Assembly (NCBI GenBank): GCA_033977485.1
Contig: CM066997.1
Coordinates: 75,486,634-75,550,633, forward strand
Length of the DNA: 64,000 bases
Direction: 5' to 3'
Origin: Hydrangea macrophylla
Lineage: Eukaryota > Streptophyta > Magnoliopsida > Cornales > Hydrangeaceae
Shown piece after piece: positions 35,430-47,636 of this stretch. The translations under genes and the position numbers were made by a program. Every line of letters starts with the position of its first letter. Position 1 is the stretch's first letter. The notes beneath the pieces are model-generated. The model ran no database searches. It saw only the letters and a program-made list of their open reading frames with translations, and had not been told where the DNA came from.

Positions 35430-36535
35430 TTTGAGAATCGTCTGATCGACTGAGATGCGCCTTGCGCCTTACACTCCATAGTCGAATTAGGAAAAGTGCT
35501 GAAAGACTGAGATGCGCTTCGCGTCTTATACTCCGGTGTCTTGAGGATCATCTGATTGGCTGAGATGCGCTTTGCGTCTTAGACTCCGGTGCCGAATCAG
35601 GAAATGTGCTGAAAGACTGAAATACGCTTTGCGTCTTATACTCCGGTGTCTTAAGGATCATCTGATTGGCTGAGATGCGCTTTGCATCTTAGACTCCGGT
35701 GCCGAATCAGGAAATGTGCCGAAAGACTGAGATGCGCTTCCCGTCTTATACTCCGGTGTCTTGAGGATCATCTGATTGGCTGGGATACGATTTACGTCTT
35801 AGACTCCGGTGCCGAATCAGGAAATGTGCTGAAAGACTGAGATGCGTTTTGCGTCTTATACTCCAGCGTCTTGAGGATCATCTGATTGGCTGAGATACGC
35901 TTTGCGTCTTAGACTCCGGTGCCAAATCAGGAAATGTGCTGAAAGACTGAGATGCGCTTCGCGTCTTATACTCTGGTGTCTTGAAGATCATCTGATTGGC
36001 TGAGATGCACTTTGCGTCTTAGACTCCGGTGCCGAATCAGGAAATGTGCTGAAAGACTGAGATGCGCTTCGCGTCTTATACTCCGGTGTCTTAAGGATCA
36101 TCTTATTGGCTGAGATGCGCTTTGCATCTTTGACTCCGGTGCCGAATCAGGAAATGTGTTGAAAGACTGAGATGCGCTTCGCGTCTTATACTCCGGTGTC
36201 TTGAGGATCATCTGATTGGCTGAGATGCGATTTGCGTCTTAGACTCCGGTGCCAAATCAGGAAATGTGCTGAAAGACTGAGATGCGCTTCGCGTCTTATA
36301 CTCCGGTGTCTTGAGGATCATCTGATTGGCTGAGATGCGCTTTGCGTCTTAGACTCCGGTGCCAAATCAGGAAATGTGCTGAAAGACTGAGATGCGCTTC
36401 GCGTCTTATACTCCGGTGTCTTGAGGATCATCTGATTGGCTGAGATGCGATTTGCGTCTTAGACTCCGGTGCCTAATCAGGAAATGTGCTGAAAGATTGA
36501 TATGCGCTTCGCGTCTTATACTCCGGTGTCTTCCA
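35430..36535. repeat. 110-bp tandem repeat in C
   Basis: About nine and a half units with an exact 110-bp period: TCTGATTGGC falls at 35551, 35661, 35771, 35881, 35991, 36101, 36211, 36321 and 36431. Each unit holds two related halves, one with GCGTCTTAGACTCCGGTGCC and one with GCGTCTTATACTCCGGTGTC, so it is a dimeric higher-order repeat. Lies 0.4 kb inside the polypurine tract. Confidence 0.95.
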
Positions 36536-36892
36536 AGATATGAGATATTTTTGCAGAAAAGTCAGAATTGCTCCAAATTTGATGACCCCAGATAACAGAA
36601 AAGTCAGAATCGCTCCAGATTAAATGACCCCAAAGATTGCAGAAAAGAAGCTTGGTATTGCAAGGGTAATTTTTTTTTTCTTTCCCTTTCGAAAACAGTC
36701 ATGCGGACTTAAATAATTCATTTTCTATCGGGAGTCGCGCATACTCAAAAATTCATTTCTACTTTTCAAAGATCAAAAATTCATTTTCTAAAAATTCATT
36801 TTATTTCTCGAAGACTTGGAGTCGCGCAGACTCGACAACTTGTTTTCGGCATTTCTAAATTTGGTTTTATCCCTTCCCTTTTTGTTTTGATC

Positions 36893-37420
36893 GGTAACCC
36901 CAGGCTGTAGTAGATGACTTATGCCAAGATCGAAGATTTGATCGGTGACTCATAAGATGCGATAGACGACTTATACCAAGACCGATGATTTGATTGGTGA
37001 CTCATAGGATGCGATAGACGACTTATACCAAGACCGAGGATTTAATTGGTGACTCATAGGATACGATAGACGACTTATACCAAAACCGAGAATTTGATCG
37101 GTAACTCATAGGATGCGATAGACGACTTATGCCAAGACCGAGGATTTGATCGGTAACTCATAGGATGCGATAGACGACTTATACCAAGACTGAGGATTTA
37201 ATCGGTAACTCATAGGATGCGATAGACGACTTATACCAAGACCGAGGATTTGATCGATGACTCATAGGATGCGATAGACAACTTATACCAAGACCGAGGA
37301 TTTGATCGTTGACTCATAGGATGCGATAGACGACTTATACCAAGACCGAGGATTTGATCGGTAACTCATAGGATGCGATAGACGATTTATACCAAGACCG
37401 AGAATTTGATCGATGACGGT
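36893..37420. repeat. 52-bp tandem repeat in C
   Basis: About ten units of the type CTCATAGGATGCGATAGACG and CTTATACCAAGACCGAGG with a 52-bp period. Few substitutions between units. Confidence 0.93.
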
Positions 37421-39252
37421 ACAGCCTCAAAAGATTTGCTTGCGGGTTATTCTAGCTGAAGAGATGTTTATATGCTTCTTACTTCGGATTTATCTTTATC
37501 ATTTTTTTTCAAAATATTCTTTTTGATGGATTGCTGGCTATAGACAGTACTTTGGGCGGTTCGGGCAAGAAGAGGAAGAAGTACGAGCCAGTTCTCCACA
37601 ACAACCACACTTTTCTATTTTGATTATAGACAAATCCAAAGGCTTTCTGATTCATCCGATGATTAGCTTGTACGGCTTGGAGCCTGATCTGCTGAGGTTA
37701 TTCACTTGATTTTGCTCTCTCTGAAGATATTACTCGACCTCTATTTGATTTTCTTAGTGGAGTAGAATCTGACTCTCTGACCTCCCTGCTATTACCCTTC
37801 TTTTGGAATCTTTAATTCTTGTTGATCCCTCTGCGGAATATATCTTTTGGATTTCAAGAAGGTAGACTCAAATTGAGTTGAGATACACACATTTTCAAAT
37901 TTGTGACCAATTCTGCTTTCTTTTCTTTGCGCTTCTTTGATCAACTTTAGAAAAAGTTGTTATCCCATAATATTCTTTCATTGTATCTTCCTTTACGATT
38001 GACTTTTTGATAATGAAGAATTCTTCTTTTCATGTTTCTTTCCATCTTAAATCAATTTTAGATTTATGCATGAAAACTTCAATTTTTTACTTCAAGAATT
38101 CTTAGGATGTCTAAGCTTAGTCCTTGAAAGCCAGTAAACACAGAGATATTTTATTTGGCAAACGACAGTTTGCCCCTAGTTTGATAGGGGGCTTGGGAAT
38201 GCTAGGCACACGAAGTTTGTCCCTGGTTTGAGGGAGTTGATGCGGCCTTTGGGCAAATGATAGTTTGTCCCTAGTTTTCAAGGTAATTTCATGAATTGGT
38301 TGGGTTTCTTCTTTGGACCGAGGGCCTTGGGAGACCCGCCTACTTATCCTCGAATGGGCATTAGGTCCTATAGTAGTTCGATCGAGGCCTGAAAGAAGTG
38401 CAATGATTGACTGCGGGTGTATTTATGACCGAACCTTGCAGGCTGCCTACGTATCCCCGAATGGGAATCAGGTCAAAACGTAGTTCATCTACTCTGGAGG
38501 TCTTGAAAGAATAAGGCTTCAAGAATTGGCGGGCTTTTCGAGCCATGTTTTCATTTAGGTTCAATGGGCGCCCTTTCTGGGCAGATTTTCTGAAACATAT
38601 TCCTTGTGGCAGCTTTCGAACAAGATGATGAACTACTTCTCCTTCTTATGCATTTTTTTCTTTTCCTCTTTTCTTCCTTCTTTTTTTTCTTTTCTTTTCT
38701 TCTTTCCCCTTTTTTTTGTTTTGTGGCGGTTGATTCTTTTCACCTTATCATTAGTTAGTCAATCTTTACAACTCTCATAATACATCAGGTTTTACTCATA
38801 CTCTGTCATACTCACATAGTAATATCAGCCCTCCAAATTAATCCTTATCTTTTTCAAAGATATTTCTGCATTGTCTTAGGTCCACTTATCACTTATCCAT
38901 TGAGTTTCTCACAAAAATTTAATTGATACTTTCAAATCTTTCTTTTCATTTCCAATTTCTTTTCTTAGGATAATTCATGTACTTTGAAGTACTAAAGAAT
39001 TCTCAATCTTATTTATTCTCTACTTTTTCCTTTTTTTTTTCTTTTCTTTCCTTTCTTTTCTCACTATCTCTTATTCTCTTCATGATTTTGACTGGCTAGG
39101 ATTCGGATTTTGAAATCAACACGCATCTTATTTTGCTCTAACTTTTGCCTAGGCGCCCTTTCGGGTTTTCATCCTAGCGAGCTCTCTCTCTCTCTTTTTT
39201 TTTTTTTTTTTTTTTAAAGAAGAAGAAGTTCATTTAAGATATCTAGCTACCA
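37421..39252 (-). other. Non-coding region of C between repeats and pol scrap
   Basis: AT- and CT-rich. Holds three polypurine-like motifs (38167-38177, 38212-38223 and 38262-38272) and hairpin copy 2 (38447-38483). Pol coding sequence would be expected here and is absent. Confidence 0.6.
38447..38483 (-). other. Conserved CTACGT/ACGTAG hairpin motif, copy 2
   Basis: CTACGTATCCCC with GGGAATCAGG and ACGTAG. Arms intact. Confidence 0.7.
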
Positions 39253-39558
39253 TCAAGGAACAAGTTCATGGCTTTGGACTGTGAGCTCACCTTTTAGGTT
39301 TGGTATAAAAGGGGGTGATGTGGAATAATTTCTGAATTCATTCTGGCACATCATCATAGGACCATACAAGGCATCCTTGTATTCTTTTAGCAATGAGATC
39401 AATTTTATGCTTTTATCTTTATTGAGTGAAATATGGAAAGAATCACTTTGAGAATCTTCTTCATCTTCTAAGTCAAATGCCAAGGTTTCCTCAATGATCT
39501 TGCATGCAGGTTCATTTGCTTCTTCTCTTTTTTTTTTTTTCACAGTTATCAAAATCAT
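39253..39558 (-). pseudogene. Pol-start scrap of C
   Basis: A Lys/Glu-rich head, then ISLLKEYKDA, which resembles the segment just before RT in Tat/Ogre polyproteins. A frame change follows at once, after which the motif WSYDD can be read in another frame, then a stop. The rest of RT is absent. Short, so the family call is moderate. Confidence 0.5.
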
Positions 39559-39667
39559 TAAGCGAAATCAAGTAAGCAGAATCAGTCACTTTCATTGATA
39601 ACAGAAAATTTAAAAGGTTTGGCTCATACTGGCCATTACAGACTTCCAAGGTAGGGTCATCCTATCA

Positions 39668-40477
39668 CTAGACTCTTGGCAAATTCCCTGATTCTATCTC
39701 TCCTCCATTCTCCGGCTCCTCCCTCCTTGCTTTATTTCCCTTGACCTCTTCTTTCAGTATTTCTCCCATCTGGTCTTTCCCAATCTTCACTTCCATGATC
39801 TTCTTTGGACCACTCTCCTCAATCTTACTTCTTTCTTCATTAAAGAGATTCCTCATGGCCTGGCCATCCAGTGCATAAATCCAATCTTGGACAGACATAG
39901 GTTCTGTAGGCACTCGCAAGTATGGATCTTCATTATCAACGAACTCATGTAAGAAAGAGATCTCAGACCTTTGCTCCAAGTACTTATCTTTGTAGTCCAC
40001 CCATGGCTCTGGAGAGCCGTAGCAGGGGAAATCTCCTCCTTTCTGGATGGAATGTGACGCTTGACCTTTTTCCAAATCATTCCCATCTAACCCACACAGC
40101 TTGGCATGATTGACCACTTCCTCAGTATTTCCTTCTTCTTCTCCTTTGGACCACAGACCATCCGTGTCACTGTAAACCTCTTCTTCCCAGACGGAGTTAT
40201 CAGTGGGATTGTTCGGATCCCACCAATTGATTTGGATGATTTCATTGTCCATATCTTCCTCAAATGCTTGTTCTTCTTCTCCTCCTATCAGCCAATCCTC
40301 TTCCTCGACTACTATAAGGCATATCCTTTGATCTTCTTGGAATTCATAAGCTTTGGCAGCTTGTCCTACCGGCACGATCAACACAGATGGGTCGAAGATT
40401 TCCTTCCCAATATCTAAGAGATTGATGTTCCGTGGTGGTGGTACAGCATGATGATTGGGGAGCAGGTTCCGAGTCAC
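39668..40477 (-). pseudogene. Acidic ORF of C, in phase with gag beyond a TGA
   Basis: About 270 codons in the same frame as the gag end, separated by one TGA and two further codons. It opens with NLLPNHHAVPPP, reminiscent of the PLPNH motif after gag in Tat elements, then is rich in Glu and Asp (VVEEEDW, EEEVYSDTDG). I see no protease active site. It is probably the spacer part of a gag-pol polyprotein and could be reached only by readthrough if the TGA is real. Confidence 0.55.
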
Positions 40478-40483
40478 ATGCGG

Positions 40484-41801
40484 TCAAGTTGTAGGTGGAG
40501 GGGAAATGGTCTTATTATCAATCAGATTTTGTACTTCATGTCTCAGCCTCTTGCATCGGTCAGTTGTATGGCCATGAGCTTGATGAAACTCACAATAGAG
40601 GTTTGAATTGAAGCCTAGCGGGAGCGGATCAGGCATTGGCTTTGGATCCAATGGCTTTAGATATCCTTTTTCCTTTAATCGCTTGAGAATGGTGGTCAAT
40701 GAGATCCCTAAATCAGTGAACTGACTTGGTTGTCCCCCCAATCTCAGTTTTGGTGCACCCTCCTTGCTTAAAATATTGACATCAGTCGCTACCTGGTTTC
40801 CCGTATTCCCTCCATAAAATGGTCTTCTAGGGCGATTCCCCTGAGAATCTTCTCTTTTGATCTTTCCGTCTTTGATGGCGTCTTCTATCCTTGTCCCAAT
40901 TTCAAACAACTCAGCAAAGGTATGAATACATTGATACATTAGTTTCTCATGGTACACACTCTGCAGGTTCTTGATTACAACCCGTATTTGTTCCTTCTCT
41001 GATGGCCGTTGGGTCATTTTTGCAGCTTTCCCCCTCCATCGTGCCAGGAATTCAGCAAATGACTCTCTATTCTCTTGCATGGTTGTTTCCAGATCCCTCA
41101 CAGTTACATCGAGCTCTTGGTTGTATTCATATTGAGTGACAAAGGCTTTCACCACTTCCTCCCATATGCGACTCTTGTTTCGCTCTAATGTGAAATACCA
41201 GGATAAAGCGGCCCCCAGTCAAAGTTTGTTGGAACAGCATGGCCATCATGGAAGGACTCAGACCACTTGGCTGAAAGGCCCCAATGCACATCCTCACGTG
41301 GTTTCTAGGGTTGCCAGAACCGTCAAACTTATCGATCTCGGGCATCTTGAAACCGGCTGGCAATTTCTCTTGAGCTCCTTCAAACAAACCCTCTAGCTCT
41401 AGCAGACAACTATCAACTCCATTGGACTTGCGGACAACTTTCTCTAGCTTTTCCACCTTCTCCTTCATCTCGATACGCTCTTTCTCAGCTTTCTCAATTT
41501 TCTCTCTCTCTGCCCTAGGTATGTCAACTCTTGGCGATTCCGGATCTTCAAACCAATCATCTTCCATATCCCGAACAGGAGGAGGGTCGACTATCGGTGG
41601 GTCAATGACGGGCCTTTGACGGGTTAATGCTTCCAACATGGTCATCATTTGGTCCATTCTCTCTTTTAATTGTGCTATTTCTGCAGCATGTTGTTCGTAA
41701 TCCATTTCTATTTCTATCTCTGGCTCTCTTCGTACTAACCTTGCACTCGAATCCCTGACGCAAACTGCCCTGGTGTCCAAAGCTATCTTGCCTACAACCA
41801 T
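40484..41801 (-). pseudogene. Ogre/Tat-type gag of C (frameshifted)
   Basis: N-terminal half (41801 to about 41200) has a coiled, Glu/Lys-rich segment (EKIEKAEKERIEMKEKVEKL) and then FKMPEIDKFDGSGNPRNHV. C-terminal half (41155-40484) has FVTQYEYNQELDVTVRDLE, FAEFLARWRGKAAKM and a Cys/His segment, CEFHQAHGHTTDRCKRL. These are gag capsid and nucleocapsid features of the Tat/Ogre lineage. One extra G in a G run near 41215 breaks the frame. Apart from this and the terminal TGA the coding pattern is well kept. Confidence 0.85.
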
Positions 41802-42951
41802 TTTTATTTTTATTCAATTTTCAAACAACCTTATTTTTTATTTTTTTGAAAATGCTTGGTGAAATTCTTATGAATGGCTCATATGTCATGCGGATGCGAT
41901 GCATGTGTGTGTGTGTGCCTATTCTATATGCAAAAGAAAAGGAAAATTCTAATCCTAACACATAAACACATAAGCACATAAAATCCTCATCTATATCAAG
42001 TGCGCTTAACTTCTCCTTTCATCGTGATCTCCACTACCCTCTCAAAGGTTGGATTAAAAAAAAAAATTCTTTCCTTTTTTTTTTTTTCGCAAAAGATGAT
42101 TGAGTTGAAATCTTACTTTGAAACTCATTTGAAAACCATTTCTTTGGATGATGAAGTCTTTCAAAGTAATTTTTTGCGAATTTTGAATCTTTTCTTTGAA
42201 AATGAAGATATAAACGATGATTAGGTTTATTTGATTTTTTTTACAAAAAAAGATAAACCTTGGATCCCTTCATTTTTTTTTTTTTTAAAGAGTGATTTTT
42301 TTTTTGAAATATTTTTGGATAAAAGATGATGGGTAATCAAAATCTATCATTAACAGTGAACTTTGAATTCTTGGGTAGGAGTATCACATGATTGGATAAT
42401 TATCGCACTTTTCATGAATTCGGATGCATACAAGGTCAATGATACTTAGCTAATCATGATATAAGAAGTATAATCTTATAATCAAGGTTCGGCATGCTCT
42501 CCAAATGTCGTGGAACATGAGGAGAAATTGCTAAAAGGTGATTAAAAGATTATACATCTTTCATCAAGCAAGTATCGTCATCATCTCAAGTAATCCCTTC
42601 CGGGCATACAAAACTCCCTAGCACATAACCCTAATCAAGAATTGACTCTCTAATTTTGAAAGGTTCTATCGAAACTACTATGCAAAGGCCGGGTTTTGGT
42701 CAAATAAGGGACCCTTGACACACACCCGATAGGATGCTTCATATACCAAAACATGGTACGAGATCAAGGGTGATCACACGGCCCCATGATGGCTTGACCG
42801 ACCGGGTTGCCCCGAGCCTCCAAGGTCATAGCTCTGTGCAATCGACTGGCGAGACATGCAGGTGCAATGCAACAGGCATACAAAAATTAATTAACTCGAT
42901 TAAAAGGATGCTTTCACGTCTAATCCTCGAGTGAACCCAAAATCAGAAATT
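41802..42951 (-). other. 5' UTR region of C
   Basis: Between gag and the primer-binding site. Poly-T/poly-A tracts near 42055-42300 and no tandem array, unlike B. No coding signal. Confidence 0.6.
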
Positions 42952-43001
42952 CTGGTCTGCGAAACCAGAGATTCTGGGTTCGATCCCCAGCAGAGTCACC
43001 A
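42952..43001 (-). other. Extended primer-binding site: 50-nt copy of the tRNA-Arg 3' portion
   Basis: Read on the plus strand this is a tRNA 3' portion: anticodon stem CTGGT/ACCAG around loop CTGCGAA (anticodon GCG), variable AGATT, T arm CTGGG-TTCGATC-CCCAG, acceptor strand CAGAGTC, discriminator A and CCA (42999-43001). A 3-bp spacer then leads to the LTR at 43005. The ordinary 18-nt primer site is 42984-43001; the other 32 nt go beyond it and end exactly at the 5' foot of the anticodon stem. It has no 5' half, so it is not a tRNA gene. Confidence 0.85.
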
Positions 43002-43004
43002 GAT

Positions 43005-46000
43005 TTTGGATATCGCAGGTTTTCTTACCCACTTTTCAAATAATTTTCAGATTCAATTTCTAAAACAAATGAGTCGCCACTTAATTTTTAAAAGGAAAAT
43101 TAAGAAACCATTTTAAAGCAAACTGATCTTTTGCGAAACCAAAGATAAACTGGGTCCGGGGATTATGGAATGAAAGGGGAAGGAGCCCGACGGACTAAAA
43201 CACCCCCTTTCATCCTATCTCACGATAGGCCTCTACTCAACATCATTTTTAATCAAATTAATAATCTAAGCATGCCCTCAATTAATACATATATAGGTAT
43301 ACATAACACAAGCATGTTGGAAATGGTGTAAAATTGCTAACGGCAAAATATCATTCATAAGCCACGTAATTCAAGTAGCAAGCAACATGATATGCAATAG
43401 AGAACTAGAAAACATACCCGGGATCCGGCCGCGAATATTAAACATGCAATGCATGCGAGAATAGAAATCCTAAGAAAAGGGTCTCTAACACATATATACA
43501 CATAAGGCAAAACCTAGGCTAAGGTGTCGCACATAGAGTTGACAATCAATTCAAAATCAAATAAAAGAATTAAACTAGAAAAGGGAGGAGAAGTTGTACC
43601 TCAAATGCGCTACAAAACAAAGATTAGTCCACATGCTTCACATAATAACATGATATCAAAAATCAATCCCAATCCTCTAGCTTAGATCTATTAAGTATGA
43701 AATCCAACTTTATTCAATGGCTAGTTCTAATCATAAGCATTGATGTGCATATATGAATGAATGTGAATAAGAATAAAACATGGATTTATTCACTAATTTC
43801 AATCACTAAGCCTCTGGGTTTAATCTAAATTATCATTATTCAAAACATGGTTTGAGTCCTAAGACATTAAGAGACCATTTGAGTTGAAATAAATAAGATT
43901 AGACAAAAACAGTAGCAGTTTTTTTTTTTATGAATTACAGAGAGCAAACCAGATCTTAAAAAATAGAAATAAAATACTTCCAACGGTTGGATCTGAATGA
44001 TTTTTGGATATGTTATGCCTCTGTGAGTCTAGTTTCTAACCCAAAAAGAAAATCGAGGTTTCAACGGTTAGATCTCTGGGAATACGGAAAAATACTAGAC
44101 CTCACTAAGGATTTTACAACTCTCTGTCCAGAGATCTTGTATGATTTTTTTAAAAATAGCAAACAAATCCGAATTACTTCATTCTTTTTAGGGAACCTTC
44201 CTAACACATTAAGGTTCTTATAAAAAATTATTTTGAGTCACAAACACCTTATTAAAGCTCTGATTTACTAATTTTAAAAACATTTTACTGTTTTGAAACT
44301 ATTCTGAAACTCTGGACAGATTGTGGTTGTCTCACAAAATTCATGATCAAACCATTCTAAGCATAAAATTTTACCAAAACAAAAATTACAGTGGTAAACA
44401 ATGTGTTATTGACACTTTCCCGTTGGTTTCACTTGATTTCAACGGTTAGATTTCGAACTAAAAATCTTTGATCAAAAACAGTTCGTGAACTCACTGTTTT
44501 TTAATTTGCTAGTTCAACTTTATTTGTTAACCCCAACTATTAAATCATGAAGTTGGACTTAAACTAAACCATCATCTTCTACCATTTACTGGTCATTGAA
44601 GACTAAGGACATCTTTAGACCTATGGATTTTTAATGAAGTATGAAATGGACTTCACAAAATCCTAAACAATGAACTCAAACTTATGGACCAAAACTTGAG
44701 TTCAAATCATTACTCCTACCACTTGGTGGTCATTGGAGGATAAAGACACACATATATGTAGGTTTCAGATGAAGTATGAAGAACTTCTCAAAACCCAAGG
44801 AAGAGATTAGTCCAAGCCATAGAGATGGACTTAAACTAAAACATTTCTCCTACCATTTGATGGTCATTGGAGACTAAAAAAAAAAAGCAAATCTACTCTA
44901 ATCTCCATGGAATGTAGTATGAATTCCATAAGATTCATAGTAAAGAAATCCTAGTCATGAGTTGATACTAGCATCTCACCAACTATGTGTAGATCATAAT
45001 CATGATTCATTTTAATCTCCATATGGATCATAAGATCATAGGAAACTAAGGAATCAAATTCAAAGAGTTTCAATGAGATATGGAAGATCTCATGAACCTT
45101 ATGAATGAAGTAGAAATAAAGGAAATTAAAGTTTTATTTAGGAACACAAATTTCTTCAAAACTAATTTATCTCAAACCCAAGGCATTAATTAGATCCAAA
45201 TTAATGAGATGTCATGAGATTCAATCACAAGTTCTTGGTGGTGTGTGATGAAATGGGATAAGAAGAGAGGTTTTGAAAATGTGAAAAGTCCCTAGATCTA
45301 AGAACTTGTGATTGAATTATCCTAATTCTACCAAGGATTAAGAGGTTACCTCTATGACCTCAAAGAATTCTTCAATTTCTTGTGAAGTTCTTCCAAGATC
45401 TTCAAATTCTTCTCAAAACTCTTTAAATTCTTCAAGAAATTCTTCTCTTCTTCTCAATTCTCTATATATTTCTCTCTCTAAACTCAAGTACATCTCTTGT
45501 ATATGTTTGTATATTGATTCAAAAGCTTAAGTCCCCTCAAAATGAAGATGAAAGTTTGTTTATATAGACCACCAATTCAAGGATAAATGGGTAAATTCGG
45601 ATGGAGACCCATGTGCAAAGTTTTCTTCTAGAACATGTGAGAAAAGTAGTCTGTTACAGCCAGCGGCACTCGACGGCTCCCGGCGGCATTCACTGAGTGC
45701 CAGGCGGCACTCCCTGATTGCCGGGCGGCATTCGCTGAATGCCAGGCGGCATTCGCTGAGTGCCAGGCGGTACTCAGTGAGTGCCGCCGGGTTTTCCGGA
45801 TGCCGGGGCTAACTGAATTTTTCCCTACTTTTTAATTTTCAACATATATATTAGCATAAGCTTAATTATTGACGAATTATGTTAAAATACTTGTATTTGT
45901 AATATATTCCATTAAGAATACATCCATAATATATGCTCTAAATGTATTATTCCTCCTCTCTTTTTCCTTTTCTTTTTTTCCTTTTCTTTTCAAAAATTTC

Positions 46001-46329
46001 TCTTTATTTTAAAATTCCTTATTCATCATTTTTTTTATTTTATATTTCTTTTCAAAACTCTTCTTTTATATATATATTGAGCAAATTCTCAGACTGATTT
46101 TCTCATGTGTTCTTCAGTGTTCGGGTTTCTCCCGAATACCCAAACTCTCTCTCTTCTTTCTCCTTTTTATATTTTCTATTTTTAATTTTGAAATTTGTCT
46201 TGAAGAATCAATTAAAGATTTTGAATTTTCTGGAAAATCTTCGAATGTCACCGGCCATTGTCATCATCGGTCTTTTGAGAGGTAACCAATCCCTAGATTT
46301 GACGTTTGGTCAAAATTGGGGTGTCTACA
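43005..46329 (-). repeat. 5' LTR of C
   Basis: 3325 bp, closely similar to 31744-34988. Its inner end reads TTTGGATATC where the 3' LTR has TGTGGATATC. Hairpin array 45661-45803, TATA-like box 45559-45566. Confidence 0.92.
45661..45803. repeat. Expanded hairpin array of C 5' LTR
   Basis: About five units such as GGCGGCATTCGCTGAATGCC and GGCACTCCCTGATTGCC, each able to fold on itself. Lies about 95 bp upstream of the TATA-like box at 45559-45566 in element orientation. Confidence 0.85.
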
Positions 46330-47636
46330 ATGTCATCACTTAGATGATGATGAACTAGTAAGTAAATAAAAAAAATCAAAAAGAAATGAGATGAGAAGAG
46401 ATGAACATTATATAAACAAGCAAGCATATAGATAGCAATCAATAGATGATATTCATGATGTATAGAACTTGTAGCATGGTGTTTCACTCATATGTAATGA
46501 CATTGGACATGGAAGAAGCCTCCACTCTCTTCAATGCTTACTAAAATGGTGGTTGGGTGTATTGAATGTTGAAGAAAATAGGAGTAATGAGGTAAAAACA
46601 AAGTTTAGAACTCACTTTTGTTTTGAAAATCAAAGAAGAAAGCTTCTTTTCTCTCTACTCTAACCTTATCTCTACAATTTTCTCTCCCAAACTTTTTCTA
46701 AACTTGCATTTGACTCCCCCAAAATGAAGAGCAATGGGGGGTTTATATAGGCCAACTTGGGGTGGTTTTGGGGTTTTAGAAGTATTCCCATTAGTCCCAA
46801 ATATCTGAAATCATGAAACTACGTCGTTTTGGTTTTAAAATAATCAAAATGGACCCCCAAAAGAAATTACAAAAACACACTGTTCTGGGGAAGAGTGGCG
46901 CGGCGGCACTGGGCCAGTGCCGCGGCAGCAGTGGGCCAGTGCCGCGGCGGCACTGCTCCTCCTTCGTCCAGATAATGCTGTTTAGGCCGCCTGAGGTTCC
47001 AGTATTCACGAAAAAGCCATATTTCGTCCGAAAATCACAGAAAATGTGTATGAACTCCAAACTGAGGTTGTAATATACTGTTGGAAAGGTAATGGAGTCT
47101 ACTTTTCATAAAAATAGTTTGGGGATAGGTCATTTTGAAAAGTTTTGCAGTATTCGCGATAAAAGCTCATTTGATTGCCTTTTTCGCCTTCGGAAATTCA
47201 TAATAAACTTGTTTTAAATCCAAAAATTATGTGTGATATACCGTTGTATAGCTATTGACCTCTAGTGTCCATGAAAAATGTTTGAAAATTGTTACGGTGC
47301 TTCGGTTCTAAAGTCAAATTCTGGTCAAACTGGTCAAACCTGGGATTCTCCGGAAGTTCTGGGAACCTCTGGGAGCTCCCCGGAGCTGACGTTTTCGCTC
47401 GATTTCCTTTTAAAACTAATTTTTATATTTTCCACATGATCCAGAATAATTCCAGTAAATTTGGATGATTTTGGTCAAACTTGGTCAAACCTTGGTCAAA
47501 TCTGGTCAAACCGGTCAACAGGGACTTTCCGGGAACTTCCGGGACTTTCGGGGGTCTCTGGGAGCTGACTATTTCATCCGAACCACCAAGCTATGGGTCT
47601 CCTAAATCTGATAGCCGACAAAATGGGGTGTCTACA
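46330..47636 (-). repeat. B LTR1, right part
   Basis: Resumes B LTR1 after C (46330-46334 is the second ATGTC). Ends GGGGTGTCTACA. GC hairpin array at 46895-46957 and TATA box at 46742-46749. Confidence 0.92.
46895..46957. repeat. GC-rich hairpin array of B LTR1
   Basis: Palindromes of the type CAGTGCCGCGGCGGCACTG, about 145 bp upstream of the TATA box. Confidence 0.8.

Larger units (their letters stand above)
31744..46329 (-). mobile_element. Complete non-autonomous Ogre/Tat-like element C (14.6 kb)
   Basis: LTRs 31744-34988 (3') and 43005-46329 (5'), exact target duplication ATGTC (31739-31743 and 46330-46334), a tRNA-Arg primer-binding site and a polypurine tract. The empty site is visible in related LTRs at about 54217 and 57985, where sequence runs straight through ATGTC. 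The body has a damaged gag, an acidic ORF, a scrap of pol start and two tandem-repeat blocks. Protease, RT, RNase H and integrase are absent. Confidence 0.94.

Noticed and set aside
35430..37420. CRISPR-like regular repeats
   Set aside because: Units are contiguous with no unique spacers, much longer than CRISPR repeats, and lie in a eukaryotic retrotransposon.
39922..40417. Plus-strand open frames opposite the acidic ORF and gag of C (also 41136-41619)
   Set aside because: Shadows of the minus-strand coding sequence.
42952..43001. A functional or pseudo tRNA-Arg gene
   Set aside because: No 5' half, CCA is present in the DNA, and it sits exactly at the primer-binding position of element C.
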